Numbered from the stretch's first letter, positions 1-9,119 are shown. The stretch: DNA of 64,000 nt from Cellulophaga baltica (GCF_900102165.1 NZ_FNBD01000006.1:210722-274721), one strand, 5' to 3'. The notes: generated by a model not told the origin, from the letters alone. Numbers and translations are program-made.

Positions 1-22
1 TTTCCTTTTTTTGACATAAGTT

Positions 23-736
23 TTAATTGTACGCTCTAACTTCTCCCATACTTAATGATACAGGACCAATTTTATGAGAAGTAGGCAAAAGAACGCCATT
101 TTCCATAGTTTTCCAATTATCCCAAGTAGCTTCTAAACCACCAATAGGAATAATTTTCACCCACATTTTGTAGCTTGTAGGCATTCCGTTTTCTTTTAAT
201 TTCCAGACATAAGAATCTCCAGGAGTGGTACCGCCAGAATTATAGGTAATCATTAAGCCTTGTGTCCCATCATCTAAAGTTACTAAGCTTCTAATTGTGC
301 CTTCATCAAAAATTTTAAAAGGTGCAACCAACCAAAAAGAATCATTATTAAAATAATCTGTTGCCGTGGTTATCAACTTTGTTTTTTCCGTACCAATAAC
401 TTTTGCTCCATTTTCAAAAACTTCACTCAACTTAGGCGTATTTAAGTTCAATAAAACCTTGTATTGCTCCCAAATAACGGTTACGTGCCCTATTTTTCTG
501 TCCCATTTATACCTATGATTACCTCCTGCAAAAGACCACTCTAAATATCTTGTATCTTGATATGCTGCTTTATTTATGGCAGTAAGCATCTTATAAGCTA
601 AAGCATCTGCCTCTTGGGTATTTTTACCTTCGGGAACCTTTTCATTATACATAAAATACACCACAACAAGAACTGCAATCAACAGTCCAAAAAGTACTAG
701 GATAGCTTTTAAAATTCCTTTCAATATTCTCTTCAT
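23..736 (-). CDS. Membrane-anchored hypothetical protein
   Basis: A 237-residue protein with a short basic N-terminus followed by one strong hydrophobic helix (about residues 8-29), so it is probably anchored in the inner membrane with its bulk outside the cytoplasm. The rest is rich in aromatic residues, Thr and Gly and looks like a mainly beta soluble domain. I do not recognise the family. It lies 9 bp after the gamma-glutamyltransferase gene on the same strand and is probably the last gene of an acpH-ggt operon. The reading frame is complete, with its stop close to the window edge. No function can be assigned. Confidence 0.75.
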   Translation of the reverse strand: MKRILKGILKAILVLFGLLIAVLVVVYFMYNEKVPEGKNTQEADALAYKMLTAINKAAYQDTRYLEWSFAGGNHRYKWDRKIGHVTVIWEQYKVLLNLNTPKLSEVFENGAKVIGTEKTKLITTATDYFNNDSFWLVAPFKIFDEGTIRSLVTLDDGTQGLMITYNSGGTTPGDSYVWKLKENGMPTSYKMWVKIIPIGGLEATWDNWKTMENGVLLPTSHKIGPVSLSMGEVRAYN

Positions 737-745
737 ATAAATAAT

Positions 746-2431
746 CTAAAATCCGACAGCCATATCATCACCTCTTTTATCCGCTCCACCTTCTAGGCTA
801 CCATCAGCAAGTACTCTAATAGCATCTACCTTTCCTATAATTGGAGTGCGTTCTTCATTAATAAAGTAGCCTTTTGCTTTTAGTGATGTTTTTAATTCCG
901 TAGAAAATCCTTCCGGTTCAAAGGTTACAATATCTGGCAACCATTGATGATGAAATCTAGGAGCATTTACGGCATCTTGCATGCTCATGTCAAATTCATA
1001 GGCATTCAGTATAGTTTGTGCTACGGCAGTAATAATAGTAGAACCTCCAGGGGTACCTACCACCATCCAAAGCTCACCCTCTTTTTCTACAATTGTTGGC
1101 GTCATACTACTCAGCATTCGCTTTTCTGGCTGAATATTATTTGCTTCTGCACCAATAAGACCAAACATATTAGGTACTCCTGCTTTGGAACTAAAATCGT
1201 CCATTTCATTGTTTAAAAAGAAACCCAATTCATCACAATATAATTTAGAACCAAAATTTCCATTTAAGGTAGTTGTTACAGAAACAGCATTGCCCTCTTC
1301 ATCTACAATAGAGTAGTGGGTGGTCTCCATACTTTCCACTATCTCCACTTTACCATGAGAAACATCGGATGATTTGGTCGCTTTATCAAAAGAAAAATCA
1401 GTCATACGATCTTCTAGATAACTATCCTTTAATAATACATCTAGCGGAATATCAACAAAATCTGGATCTCCTAAATAGTAATTTCTATCTGCATAAGCTC
1501 GGCGAGAAGCTTCAGTGAATACTTGAATAGTTTTTTCAGAATTATGCCCGAATGTTCCAATATCAAAAGGCGCTATCATATCAAAAATTTGATTCATAGT
1601 AACACCGCCACTGCTAGGTGGACTCATGGATATAATTTTTAATCCTTTATAGTTGAATGCTATGGGTTTGCGCCATACTACATCGTAACTTGCCAAATCA
1701 TCTTCAGTGACAAATCCCCCGTTTTTTTGAATAAAATTAGCCAGTTTTTGTGCTATTTCTCCTTTATAAAATCCGTCTTTCCCTTTTTCAACAATTGTAC
1801 GTAAGGTAGCGGCTAGTTTAGGGTACGTAATAATATCACCTTCTTTATAAACCGCTCCAAATTTTGTACTATCGCTATTCACTTCCGTAAATACTTCACG
1901 ATACTGCGCCAACATATCAGCTTGCTTAGCTGTAACTACAACGCCATTTTCCGCCATAGTAATTACAGGCTCAAAAATAGCCGCCAGTGGAAGCTTGCCA
2001 AACTTTTTATGCACTTCTAAAATTCCCGCTACAGATCCAGGAACCCCTACAGAAGTTGCGCCTAGCGTACTCATATTAATAATAACGCTCCCTAAGGAGT
2101 CTAAATACATATCTCTATGGGCAGATTTTGGTGCTTTTTCCCTAAAATCTAAACTCCCAATAGCACCGTCTGCTTCTCTGTAGACCATAAAACCACCTCC
2201 ACCAATATTTCCGGCACGAGGGTATGCTACGGCAAGTGCCAACTGTGTACCTACCATGGCGTCAAAAGCATTACCGCCATTTGCCATAATATCAGCACCA
2301 ACTTTAGAGGCCTCTTCACGCGCAGAAACTACCATTGCTTTTTCTACCACAAGCCCGGTGGGTATCGCTGGCTGATTTTTACATTGTATAAAAAGAAATA
2401 AGACTAAAATAGGGAGAAAAAATTTCTTCAT
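746..2431 (-). CDS. ggt: Gamma-glutamyltransferase (lipoprotein)
   Basis: An N-terminal-nucleophile hydrolase of 561 residues that transfers or hydrolyses the gamma-glutamyl group of glutathione outside the cytoplasm. The conserved autoprocessing site TTHYS lies near residue 370; the first Thr becomes the nucleophile of the small subunit. Typical family blocks follow, including LNGNFGSK, MLSSMTPTIV and GTPGGSTIITAV. I start at the internal ATG because it directly begins a lipoprotein signal peptide with a lipobox ending in Cys17 (FIQC); five upstream codons would spoil the signal. Length is normal for bacterial GGT. It sits between an AcpH-like gene (21 bp upstream) and a membrane protein gene, probably as one operon. 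Confidence 0.93.
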   Translation of the reverse strand: MKKFFLPILVLFLFIQCKNQPAIPTGLVVEKAMVVSAREEASKVGADIMANGGNAFDAMVGTQLALAVAYPRAGNIGGGGFMVYREADGAIGSLDFREKAPKSAHRDMYLDSLGSVIINMSTLGATSVGVPGSVAGILEVHKKFGKLPLAAIFEPVITMAENGVVVTAKQADMLAQYREVFTEVNSDSTKFGAVYKEGDIITYPKLAATLRTIVEKGKDGFYKGEIAQKLANFIQKNGGFVTEDDLASYDVVWRKPIAFNYKGLKIISMSPPSSGGVTMNQIFDMIAPFDIGTFGHNSEKTIQVFTEASRRAYADRNYYLGDPDFVDIPLDVLLKDSYLEDRMTDFSFDKATKSSDVSHGKVEIVESMETTHYSIVDEEGNAVSVTTTLNGNFGSKLYCDELGFFLNNEMDDFSSKAGVPNMFGLIGAEANNIQPEKRMLSSMTPTIVEKEGELWMVVGTPGGSTIITAVAQTILNAYEFDMSMQDAVNAPRFHHQWLPDIVTFEPEGFSTELKTSLKAKGYFINEERTPIIGKVDAIRVLADGSLEGGADKRGDDMAVGF

Positions 2432-2452
2432 TGTCGCAGGGATCATATTGGG

Positions 2453-3037
2453 TTATAGTGAAATGTATTTTTGCTTTGAATAGGTAACTAACTCCTCAAA
2501 AAAAGATGTAAATTCTTTTTCAAACTCATCATAATGCTCTTCTAGATCTAAAATAGCAAAGTTCATCTTAGATTTATTTTTTGTTCTTCTGTTCATTCCA
2601 TTTAGCACCCTACCAATACCTTCTAGTTTTGAGTAATTGAAAATCCAATTATCAGCAATCATATACGGCATCATATGTTTAGTAGTATCTGGAAGTATTT
2701 CATAGTTATCTTCTAAAAGATCGTAGAAATTATCTACAAAAATCTCCAAAGGAACATCGGAATACGTACTCCAATTTTTAGCTAAAAAATGATCATAAAA
2801 AATATCTACAATAACGCCGCTATAATGGCTATAGTTTTCATGTAATCTTTTAGTACTTTTTCTAACCGTGGGGTGCGCATCGGTAAAGGTATCAATAAAT
2901 CGATGTAATTTAATCCCTTTTTGTACCCGCTCTGGTAAATGCTTGTACTTATTACCGCGAATACTATCGGCTATAAAATTTCCAAGAGTTATCTCATTAT
3001 CATCAAAAGATAGGTAAATATGTGCTAAAAAATTCAT
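2453..3037 (-). CDS. acpH: Acyl carrier protein phosphodiesterase (AcpH/DUF479 family)
   Basis: A 194-residue protein matching E. coli AcpH in length and N-terminus: MNFLAHIYLS, then GNFIADSIRG, then LHRFIDTFTDAHP. AcpH removes the 4'-phosphopantetheine group from holo-ACP and belongs to the HD-like metal hydrolases; the His/Asp residues of these blocks are the likely metal ligands. A longer frame extends 56 codons upstream, across the glmM start region, but that part has no family similarity, so I use the ATG at 3037. It is divergent from glmM and heads a likely operon with ggt. Whether it acts on ACP in this organism is inferred from the family. Confidence 0.85.
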   Translation of the reverse strand: MNFLAHIYLSFDDNEITLGNFIADSIRGNKYKHLPERVQKGIKLHRFIDTFTDAHPTVRKSTKRLHENYSHYSGVIVDIFYDHFLAKNWSTYSDVPLEIFVDNFYDLLEDNYEILPDTTKHMMPYMIADNWIFNYSKLEGIGRVLNGMNRRTKNKSKMNFAILDLEEHYDEFEKEFTSFFEELVTYSKQKYISL

Positions 3038-3103
3038 AGACCGAAGAAAAACTATTCCTATCGAATTTACAAATAAGAAGTCTTGCATTTGGCCTGAACC
3101 CTT

Positions 3104-3111
3104 TATATTTG
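3104..3111 (+). promoter_or_regulatory. Bacteroidota -7 element upstream of glmM
   Basis: TATATTTG fits the TAnnTTTG -7 consensus exactly and ends 20 bp before the glmM ATG. A TTTG lies upstream at 3088-3091, but its spacing is shorter than usual. Confidence 0.45.
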
Positions 3112-3131
3112 TAAAAATTTTCAAATAAATT

Positions 3132-4520
3132 ATGACACTAATCAAATCTATTTCAGGAATACGTGGTACAATCGGAGGAAAACCAGGAGATAACTTAACA
3201 CCCATTGATGCGGTAAAATTTGCAGCAGCTTATGGTATTTGGTTAAAAGAATATTCTAAGAAAGATAAATTAAAAGTAGTTATAGGTAGAGATGCTCGTA
3301 TTTCTGGAGAGATGATTCAGAATATTGTAGTATCTACTTTAATAGGTTTAGGGATAGATGTAATTGATTTAGATTTATCTACTACACCAACTGTTGAAAT
3401 TGCCGTTCCTTTAGAAGAGGCTGATGGAGGTATTATTCTAACCGCTAGTCACAATCCAAAACAATGGAATGCTTTAAAATTGCTAAATGAAAAAGGAGAA
3501 TTTTTAGATGCAGCACAAGGAGCTAAGATTTTGGACATAGCAGAAAAAGAAGATTTCAATTTTTCTGAGGTTGATGATTTAGGCGAGATCACACGAAATG
3601 ATTCTTATATAGATATTCATATTGATGAAGTTTTAGAACTTGATTTAATAGATGCTGATACCATTAGAGCAGCAAAATTTAAAGTTGTAGTAGATGGTGT
3701 AAATTCAACGGGTGGTATCGCCATACCAAAGCTTTTAAAAGAATTAGGAGTAGAAGTTGTGGAGTTATATTGTGACCCTACGGGACATTTTCCACATAAC
3801 CCAGAACCTCTAAAAGAGCATTTAGGAGATATTTGTGCTTTAGTACTTGAAGAAAAAGCAGATTTTGGAATTGTAGTTGATCCTGATGTAGACCGTTTGG
3901 CCTTTATTAGTAATGATGGTGAAATGTTTGGCGAAGAATATACTTTAGTAGCATGTGCTGATTATGTCTTAGGAAAAACAAAAGGGAATACTGTATCAAA
4001 CTTATCTTCTTCTAGAGCGCTTAGAGATATCACACAAAAACATGGTGGCACTTATGAAGCTGCTGCCGTTGGAGAGGTAAATGTGGTAACCAAAATGAAG
4101 GCAAATAATGCCGTTATTGGTGGCGAAGGTAATGGTGGTATTATTTACCCTGAAAGTCATTACGGAAGAGATTCTCTTGTAGGTACCGCTTTATTTTTGA
4201 TGCTAATGGCAGAAAAAGGTGGCACTGTTGCTGAATTGAGAGCTAGTTACCCATCTTACTTCATGAGTAAAAAGAAAATTGAATTAACCCCTGGTTTAGA
4301 TGTGGATGCTATTTTAGTTGCCATGGCTGATACTTATAAAAACGAAGAGATTTCTACCATTGACGGTGTGAAAATCGATTTTGCTGAGAACTGGGTACAT
4401 TTACGCAAATCTAATACAGAGCCTATTATAAGAATTTACACGGAGGCTAAATCGCAATCAGAAGCTGATGCTTTAGCAGATAAAATTATAGGTGAAATAA
4501 AAAAAATAGCTGGTTTATAA
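3132..4520 (+). CDS. glmM: Phosphoglucosamine mutase (alpha-D-phosphohexomutase family)
   Basis: A 462-residue alpha-D-phosphohexomutase with all family signatures: the phospho-serine loop TASHNP near residue 104, the magnesium loop DPDVDRLA near 251, the sugar-binding loop GGEGNGGI near 334, and the phosphate-binding SNTEPIIRIY near 427. GlmM converts glucosamine-6-phosphate to glucosamine-1-phosphate for peptidoglycan and lipid A. Bacteroidota homologues are annotated either GlmM or phosphomannomutase, and sequence alone does not fully separate these. The gene is single, divergent from acpH, and ends at a bidirectional terminator. Confidence 0.9.
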   Translation: MTLIKSISGIRGTIGGKPGDNLTPIDAVKFAAAYGIWLKEYSKKDKLKVVIGRDARISGEMIQNIVVSTLIGLGIDVIDLDLSTTPTVEIAVPLEEADGGIILTASHNPKQWNALKLLNEKGEFLDAAQGAKILDIAEKEDFNFSEVDDLGEITRNDSYIDIHIDEVLELDLIDADTIRAAKFKVVVDGVNSTGGIAIPKLLKELGVEVVELYCDPTGHFPHNPEPLKEHLGDICALVLEEKADFGIVVDPDVDRLAFISNDGEMFGEEYTLVACADYVLGKTKGNTVSNLSSSRALRDITQKHGGTYEAAAVGEVNVVTKMKANNAVIGGEGNGGIIYPESHYGRDSLVGTALFLMLMAEKGGTVAELRASYPSYFMSKKKIELTPGLDVDAILVAMADTYKNEEISTIDGVKIDFAENWVHLRKSNTEPIIRIYTEAKSQSEADALADKIIGEIKKIAGL

Positions 4521-4540
4521 AAACTAGTTAAAATTGCCAT

Positions 4541-4580
4541 AAAAAGGAGCAACTAAACACTATTAGATGCTCCTTTTTTT
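4541..4580. terminator. Bidirectional rho-independent terminator
   Basis: An 11-bp stem (AAAAAGGAGCA with TGCTCCTTTTT) around a 16-nt loop, with A and T tracts on both sides. It lies between the convergent glmM and acyltransferase genes. Confidence 0.8.
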
Positions 4581-4581
4581 A

Positions 4582-5463
4582 TTAATGCTGATCTGCTTTA
4601 TCTCTATGTTTCCAGCGGCGATGTGTCCATAAATAATGCTCAGGACGTTCAAGTATCTGTTGTTCTGTTAAGCGCAGAAACTTATCGGTAATTTCATGTT
4701 CAGCAGTAGATTTTCCTGCATCTGTAATCGGAATAAATTCCGCCTCATAATAACCTCTTTTTATTTTGGATACTTTTAGAAACAACACTCCTAAATCCAT
4801 TTTACGTGCCATAGTTTCTGCTCCACTAAAAACAGGAACTTTAATCCCCATAAACTCTGTCCAATAGGGAGCTCTATGAGCTTGAGGAGATTGATCACTT
4901 ACCATTCCGTAAGCACTCCTAACGTCATCTCTAACATTTCTTACCACAGTTTTTACTGTTTCTTCTTGTGTAATTAAGGTGGTGTTCCAACGGGCTCTTA
5001 CTTTACGTATCCAATGATCAAAATATTTATTTGCTACTTTTTGATACACAGCATACCCTTTGAAATCTACATAATTATTTATACTCACATTCCATTCCCA
5101 ATTGGCGTAATGCGAACAGACAATTAAAACGCTTTTAGTCTTTCCTAATTCTTTAAGGACATCAATATTTTTGATGGTATATCTTTGCTGTACTTGAGCC
5201 TTCGATAGTGCCATGGTTTTAATCATCTCCATGAATGTATCAATCAAATGACTATAGAACTTACGCTGAATTTGCAACAGTTCTTGTCCGCTTTTATCAG
5301 GGAATACCAGTTTCAAATTTGAATACACTACTTTTTTGCGGTAACCAAAAAGGGTATACACCAAGAAAAAAACAAAATCTGAGAGCCAATAAAATAGGGT
5401 ATATGGTAATATGGAAATAAACCAAAGAATAGGATAAACTAAAATAAATACTAATAACTGCAT
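4582..5463 (-). CDS. Lysophospholipid/lipid A acyltransferase (LpxL/HtrB family)
   Basis: A 293-residue membrane acyltransferase. The N-terminus holds hydrophobic segments (about residues 1-40), and the HX4E catalytic motif of late lipid A acyltransferases is present as HYANWE near residue 119. Conserved downstream blocks include SDQSPQ (about 190) and the TEFMGIKVPVFSGAE stretch. The family adds secondary acyl chains to the lipid A precursor at the cytoplasmic face of the inner membrane. The substrate here (lipid A or another lipid such as an aminolipid) is not decided by the sequence. It is divergent from the rhomboid gene, with overlapping promoter regions. Confidence 0.88.
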   Translation of the reverse strand: MQLLVFILVYPILWFISILPYTLFYWLSDFVFFLVYTLFGYRKKVVYSNLKLVFPDKSGQELLQIQRKFYSHLIDTFMEMIKTMALSKAQVQQRYTIKNIDVLKELGKTKSVLIVCSHYANWEWNVSINNYVDFKGYAVYQKVANKYFDHWIRKVRARWNTTLITQEETVKTVVRNVRDDVRSAYGMVSDQSPQAHRAPYWTEFMGIKVPVFSGAETMARKMDLGVLFLKVSKIKRGYYEAEFIPITDAGKSTAEHEITDKFLRLTEQQILERPEHYLWTHRRWKHRDKADQH

Positions 5464-5479
5464 GCCAATAATTATAAGG

Positions 5480-5487
5480 CAAATATA
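5480..5487 (-). promoter_or_regulatory. -7 element for the LpxL-like acyltransferase gene
   Basis: On the minus strand this reads TATATTTG, an exact TAnnTTTG match 16 bp before the start codon. That leaves only a very short leader. Confidence 0.4.
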
Positions 5488-5489
5488 GT

Positions 5490-5497
5490 TATATTTG
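5490..5497 (+). promoter_or_regulatory. -7 element for the rhomboid gene
   Basis: TATATTTG is an exact TAnnTTTG match 24 bp before the ATG at 5522. A TTG that would extend the frame overlaps this element, which argues for the ATG as the true start. Confidence 0.45.
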
Positions 5498-5521
5498 AAG
5501 TCAAACAGAACGTTTGGTTAT

Positions 5522-6157
5522 ATGGATAGTATTGATTTAGTTACCGTAGGTATTATTGCAATAAATTTATTGGTTTCCATAAAAGGATTCAATGATGTTA
5601 ATTTCTTTGACCGTTATAAATTTAGCGTAGGCGCTATAAAAGCAGGACAAAAAGAGCGGATGTTTTCTTCTGGATTCTTGCATGTAGACTTTTCGCATTT
5701 GTTTTTTAACATGTTTACCTTATTCTTTTTTGCACCCATCGTAATCGCATGGCTGGGAGCTGTAAAGTTTGTGATAATTTATGTGATTAGTTTAATTGCA
5801 GGTAGTTTACTATCCATGGTATTTCATAAGGATGAAGATTATTACACAGCTGTTGGAGCAAGTGGGGCTGTTACGGGAATTTTATATGCTGCGATTTTAT
5901 TAGACCCTTGGATGCAAATAAATTTTATCATTCCAGGTTGGGTTTTTGGAATAGGCTATCTTATTTATTCTATTTATGGAATGAAGAGTAGGTTAGGAAA
6001 TATTGGACACACCGCTCATTTTGGTGGTGCGGTTGGCGGGTATGCTACAACCTTGATACTTATGCCGGGCTTGGCGTTGCAAGATCCATTAATGGTAGGC
6101 TTACTTGCGATTCCTATTGTTGCCTTGTTTGTGCTTCAAAAATTAGGAAAAATTTAG
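5522..6157 (+). CDS. Rhomboid family intramembrane serine protease
   Basis: A 211-residue polytopic protein with about six transmembrane helices. The rhomboid catalytic dyad is visible: Ser in GASGAVTG (about residue 114) and His in HTAHFGG (about 166), with the HLFFNM block near residue 60. Rhomboids cleave membrane proteins within or next to their transmembrane segment. The open frame begins nine codons earlier at a TTG, but that codon lies inside a promoter-like element, so I chose the ATG. The natural substrate cannot be predicted; no partner is encoded next to it. Confidence 0.9.
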   Translation: MDSIDLVTVGIIAINLLVSIKGFNDVNFFDRYKFSVGAIKAGQKERMFSSGFLHVDFSHLFFNMFTLFFFAPIVIAWLGAVKFVIIYVISLIAGSLLSMVFHKDEDYYTAVGASGAVTGILYAAILLDPWMQINFIIPGWVFGIGYLIYSIYGMKSRLGNIGHTAHFGGAVGGYATTLILMPGLALQDPLMVGLLAIPIVALFVLQKLGKI

Positions 6158-6183
6158 TTTATCGGTAATATTCCGCCGATAAA
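6158..6183. terminator. Hairpin after the rhomboid gene
   Basis: An 8-bp perfect inverted repeat (TTTATCGG / CCGATAAA, 10-nt loop) immediately after the stop codon. There is no strong T tract, so it may be a weak terminator or an mRNA end-stabilising hairpin. Confidence 0.35.
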
Positions 6184-6237
6184 CGATAGAAAAAGCGTTG
6201 TTCGTCGAAAATTCTGACTTATAGAAACATAAATTCA

Positions 6238-6245
6238 TAGTTTTG
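6238..6245 (+). promoter_or_regulatory. -7 element upstream of the surface lipoprotein gene
   Basis: TAGTTTTG is an exact TAnnTTTG match. It overlaps the upstream in-frame start at 6243, so the ATG at 6288 is the more likely start. Confidence 0.45.
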
Positions 6246-6287
6246 CCGTTGTTAGAGTACCCAAACTCTTATTCAACCTACGTAATT

Positions 6288-7925
6288 ATGAGAAAAGTTT
6301 CCCTACTACTGGCTTTTTCGCTAGTTTTTATTACATCATGTTCTGAAGAAACAACTGTTTTTGAAGATGAGCAGAGTAATGTAAGTTCAGAGAATAATCA
6401 AGATTTTTTAAATAGAAGTATCAGCTATGAAAATGCTGGTGTTATCGATATATCTAGTGAAGACGATTTATCAGGCAAAACAAGTAAGGATGGAGACCCT
6501 TTAGCCGGAGATTACCCTCTTTCTTTAATTGCTCAAATTACACCTCCTAGTTTTTCTGGTGGAGAAAATTTAACCGCAACACATGTAAACATTGTTGATG
6601 ATATTGCTTATGTATCTTATAACACAGTAGAATCTGATTATGTAGGTGCAATTGATGCAGTAGACGTTAGCGATCCTTATAGTCCTAAAATTACTTCTAG
6701 ATTATATTATAGTAATGCAGATATTAATGCTATCGCTTATGACAATGGTTATATTTATATTGTTGGTGGAGTAGATGCCGAAAATTCTGCAACCGCAAGC
6801 ACCAACTCTTTTGTAGCAAAAATACCATCCTCTAACGGAAGTATTGACGTGAATAATGGAATTACTTATGGTTTTCAAGAAGGTTTTATTGCTACCGATA
6901 TAGCTATCAACGGTACTAATATATATGTAACAAGTGGCGAAGACGGTGTATTAGCGGTATATGATAAAAATACTGTAGCCCTTTTAAATGAATTGCCGTT
7001 ATCTGATTTACGCTCGGTAACAATGGCGAATAACAATATTGCTGTATTAGATGCGAGTAAGGGAGTTTCTATTTTTGATGCTAATTTTACTCTTGTAAAA
7101 GAAATTGCGATTTCTTCTGATTTTGGTATCGCTTCTAAAAGAACTTTAGATTTTTCTAATGATAAACTATTTGTTTCTGAAGGCTCTAAAGGCGCTGGTA
7201 TTTACAATTCTAGTACAGGAGCTTTTGTAGAATACATTCCAATTTTAATAAACCCTGAAGGTTCTGATGCTTCAGATAATGTAACTAATGCCGTTGCCGT
7301 TAATGAGAGTGCTATTTTAATGGCTAATGGTGGCGCAGGACTTTCTCTTTCTGAAGAATCTAGTGGAAGTACAACTCCCGTTGGAATCATAGATTTAGAT
7401 GGCTCTATTAACTTTGTAGCCTCTAAAGGAGATTATATCTTTGCAGCTTCTGGCACTGCTGGTTTACAGATTATTAAAATGAACAAACCAAATCAGAGCT
7501 TAGAAAGTAAATGCGAAGATTTAACCTCATACAGAGGAAGTTCAAATATAACCGTCCCTGCTAACGAAACTATGGCTTACCAAGGTTCTAAGCGATTAAG
7601 ACAAATAGACGTTACTGGAGATTTATTGCTATGCGGTAGCTGGACAGTAAGTACTGGTGTAACCTTAAATACGGATAGTTTATTTGAAATGAAAGGCGCT
7701 ATTATCGTAGGAAACAATAGAAGCACTAAAGATATTACCGTTGCAAGTAATGCAACGCTGGTTATAGAGGGCGACTTAGTTATTTACGGGGATTTAATTT
7801 TAGGCGATGGTGCAACTATTGAATTCTTAGGTTCTAGCTCTAGAGCTTACATAACAGGTGAAGTAACCAAAGCTGACACAGCCGTGGTAGAAGGAGAATT
7901 TAATGATATGCTAAATAGGTTTTAA
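6288..7925 (+). CDS. Surface lipoprotein with beta-propeller-like repeats
   Basis: A 545-residue protein with a lipoprotein signal peptide (MRKVSLLLAFSLVF, lipobox ITSC, Cys near 18). Residues of about 80-400 consist of repeated strands of the type IAYVSYNT, YIYIVGG, NIYVTSG and IFAASGTAGL, typical of LVIVD/beta-propeller proteins. The last 130 residues (after SKCEDL) are Asn/Thr-rich short strands (ITVASNATL, LVIYGDLILGDG) that resemble a right-handed beta-helix or bactofilin-like ladder. No catalytic residues are recognised. It is probably exported and exposed, perhaps for adhesion or binding. It stands alone, with its own promoter and a strong terminator. Confidence 0.75.
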   Translation: MRKVSLLLAFSLVFITSCSEETTVFEDEQSNVSSENNQDFLNRSISYENAGVIDISSEDDLSGKTSKDGDPLAGDYPLSLIAQITPPSFSGGENLTATHVNIVDDIAYVSYNTVESDYVGAIDAVDVSDPYSPKITSRLYYSNADINAIAYDNGYIYIVGGVDAENSATASTNSFVAKIPSSNGSIDVNNGITYGFQEGFIATDIAINGTNIYVTSGEDGVLAVYDKNTVALLNELPLSDLRSVTMANNNIAVLDASKGVSIFDANFTLVKEIAISSDFGIASKRTLDFSNDKLFVSEGSKGAGIYNSSTGAFVEYIPILINPEGSDASDNVTNAVAVNESAILMANGGAGLSLSEESSGSTTPVGIIDLDGSINFVASKGDYIFAASGTAGLQIIKMNKPNQSLESKCEDLTSYRGSSNITVPANETMAYQGSKRLRQIDVTGDLLLCGSWTVSTGVTLNTDSLFEMKGAIIVGNNRSTKDITVASNATLVIEGDLVIYGDLILGDGATIEFLGSSSRAYITGEVTKADTAVVEGEFNDMLNRF

Positions 7926-7944
7926 TTAAACCAATTAACAAGAT

Positions 7945-7986
7945 AAAAAAGCTCCAATTTGAAATTCAAATTGGAGCTTTTTTTTA
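7945..7986. terminator. Strong bidirectional rho-independent terminator
   Basis: Arms of about 18 bp (AAAAAAGCTCCAATTTGA and its complement) around a 3-nt loop, with A and T runs at the edges. It lies between convergent genes. Confidence 0.85.
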
Positions 7987-8006
7987 TAGTGAAAACTTTT
8001 AAGGAT

Positions 8007-9119
8007 TTAGATATTCCCCATAAGTTCAGCAATCTTACTTTCCAATTCTGGTCCTCTTAAGTCCTTTGCTATAATTACACCATTTTCATCTAAAATGAAC
8101 ATTGCAGGAATAGCTCTTACATTGTACAACTTAGCAATTTCATCAAAATATTGAACATTAGAAACATGGTTCCATGTTAAACTATCTGCAGCAATAGCAC
8201 CTGTCCATTCTTCTTTTGTTTTATCTAAAGATACTCCTAGAATACTTAATCCGCTATCTTTATACTTATTATAAACACGAACTAAGTTAGGATTTTCTGC
8301 TCTACATGGTCTACACCATCCCGCCCAAAAATCTACGATGGTAACTTTTCCTAAAGCATCTTTCAAAGCCAATTGTTTTCCATCAGGAGTTGGCGCAGAA
8401 AAATCAGGAGCTTTAGAACCTATCGCTGTACTTTTTGTAAGTGATAATTGTTTTTCTATTCTTTTTGCGGTAGCAGTAGATTTAATTTCTGGAGTAAATG
8501 CTTCATAGATTTTAGAAATCTCATCTTCCGCTAAACCCTTACTCATTAATACACGCTCTAAAATTAAGACAGAAACATAGGCATTCGGGTTCTCTTTGAT
8601 ATATGTAAGCTCAAAATTCTTAGCTTGTTCTTGCATTTCCATGCTTTCTGCCTGTAACGCTTCTTGTGTCGCAAGATCTCCGGAAGCTCTCGCTTTTTCA
8701 AAATCACTACGCATAGACATTGCTCTCTTAGAGAATGATCTGCTATTGTCTAAGAACTTACCAAACAATTCATTTTGCTCCGTTCCTTCAACTTTAGCAA
8801 AACCTAAGCTATCTTTTTGAAAAACAACATCAATAGTTCCTTTCTCAATCATTACAGGAATATTACCCTGAAGTTTATCTATGAAAATATATTGTAAGTC
8901 TAAAGAATCTGCTGTACCCTTAAAAACAAACTTTCCATTCTCAACCGTAGTAGTATCTACATCTACTGGTTGGTTTACTTCGTTTATTTTTTTAAGAAAT
9001 ACTTTTGTTCCATTTTCTATCTCGCCATTGACTGTAGCTTCAATAGAAAATCCGTCAGGATTACTATTACAAGATACTAATAGGGCAGTGGCAAATAATC
9101 CTAATATTACTTTTCTCAT
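8007..9119 (-). CDS. TlpA-like thiol:disulfide lipoprotein with DUF4369 domain
   Basis: A 370-residue lipoprotein: signal peptide MRKVILGLFATALL with lipobox Cys17, a DUF4369 beta domain (about 20-115), a helical linker (about 115-230), and a C-terminal thioredoxin-like AhpC/TSA domain. The redox motif WCRPC puts the active cysteines near 269 and 272. It is likely a periplasmic reductase used in cytochrome maturation or general disulfide control; this organisation is common in Bacteroidota. The ATG at 9119 is chosen over one nine codons upstream because the signal peptide starts there and a promoter element covers the upstream codon. Confidence 0.88.
   Translation of the reverse strand: MRKVILGLFATALLVSCNSNPDGFSIEATVNGEIENGTKVFLKKINEVNQPVDVDTTTVENGKFVFKGTADSLDLQYIFIDKLQGNIPVMIEKGTIDVVFQKDSLGFAKVEGTEQNELFGKFLDNSRSFSKRAMSMRSDFEKARASGDLATQEALQAESMEMQEQAKNFELTYIKENPNAYVSVLILERVLMSKGLAEDEISKIYEAFTPEIKSTATAKRIEKQLSLTKSTAIGSKAPDFSAPTPDGKQLALKDALGKVTIVDFWAGWCRPCRAENPNLVRVYNKYKDSGLSILGVSLDKTKEEWTGAIAADSLTWNHVSNVQYFDEIAKLYNVRAIPAMFILDENGVIIAKDLRGPELESKIAELMGNI

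Noticed and set aside
944..1216. Plus-strand 90-codon frame inside ggt
   Set aside because: It is the shadow of a strongly conserved GGT gene and has no signal, domain or start context.
3038..3205. Upstream extension of the AcpH-like frame across the glmM start
   Set aside because: The conserved AcpH N-terminus begins at 3037, and the extension is simply the complement of glmM and its leader.
5495..5521. TTG start extending the rhomboid protein by nine residues
   Set aside because: The TTG overlaps an exact TAnnTTTG promoter element, and the extra residues are not part of the first helix.
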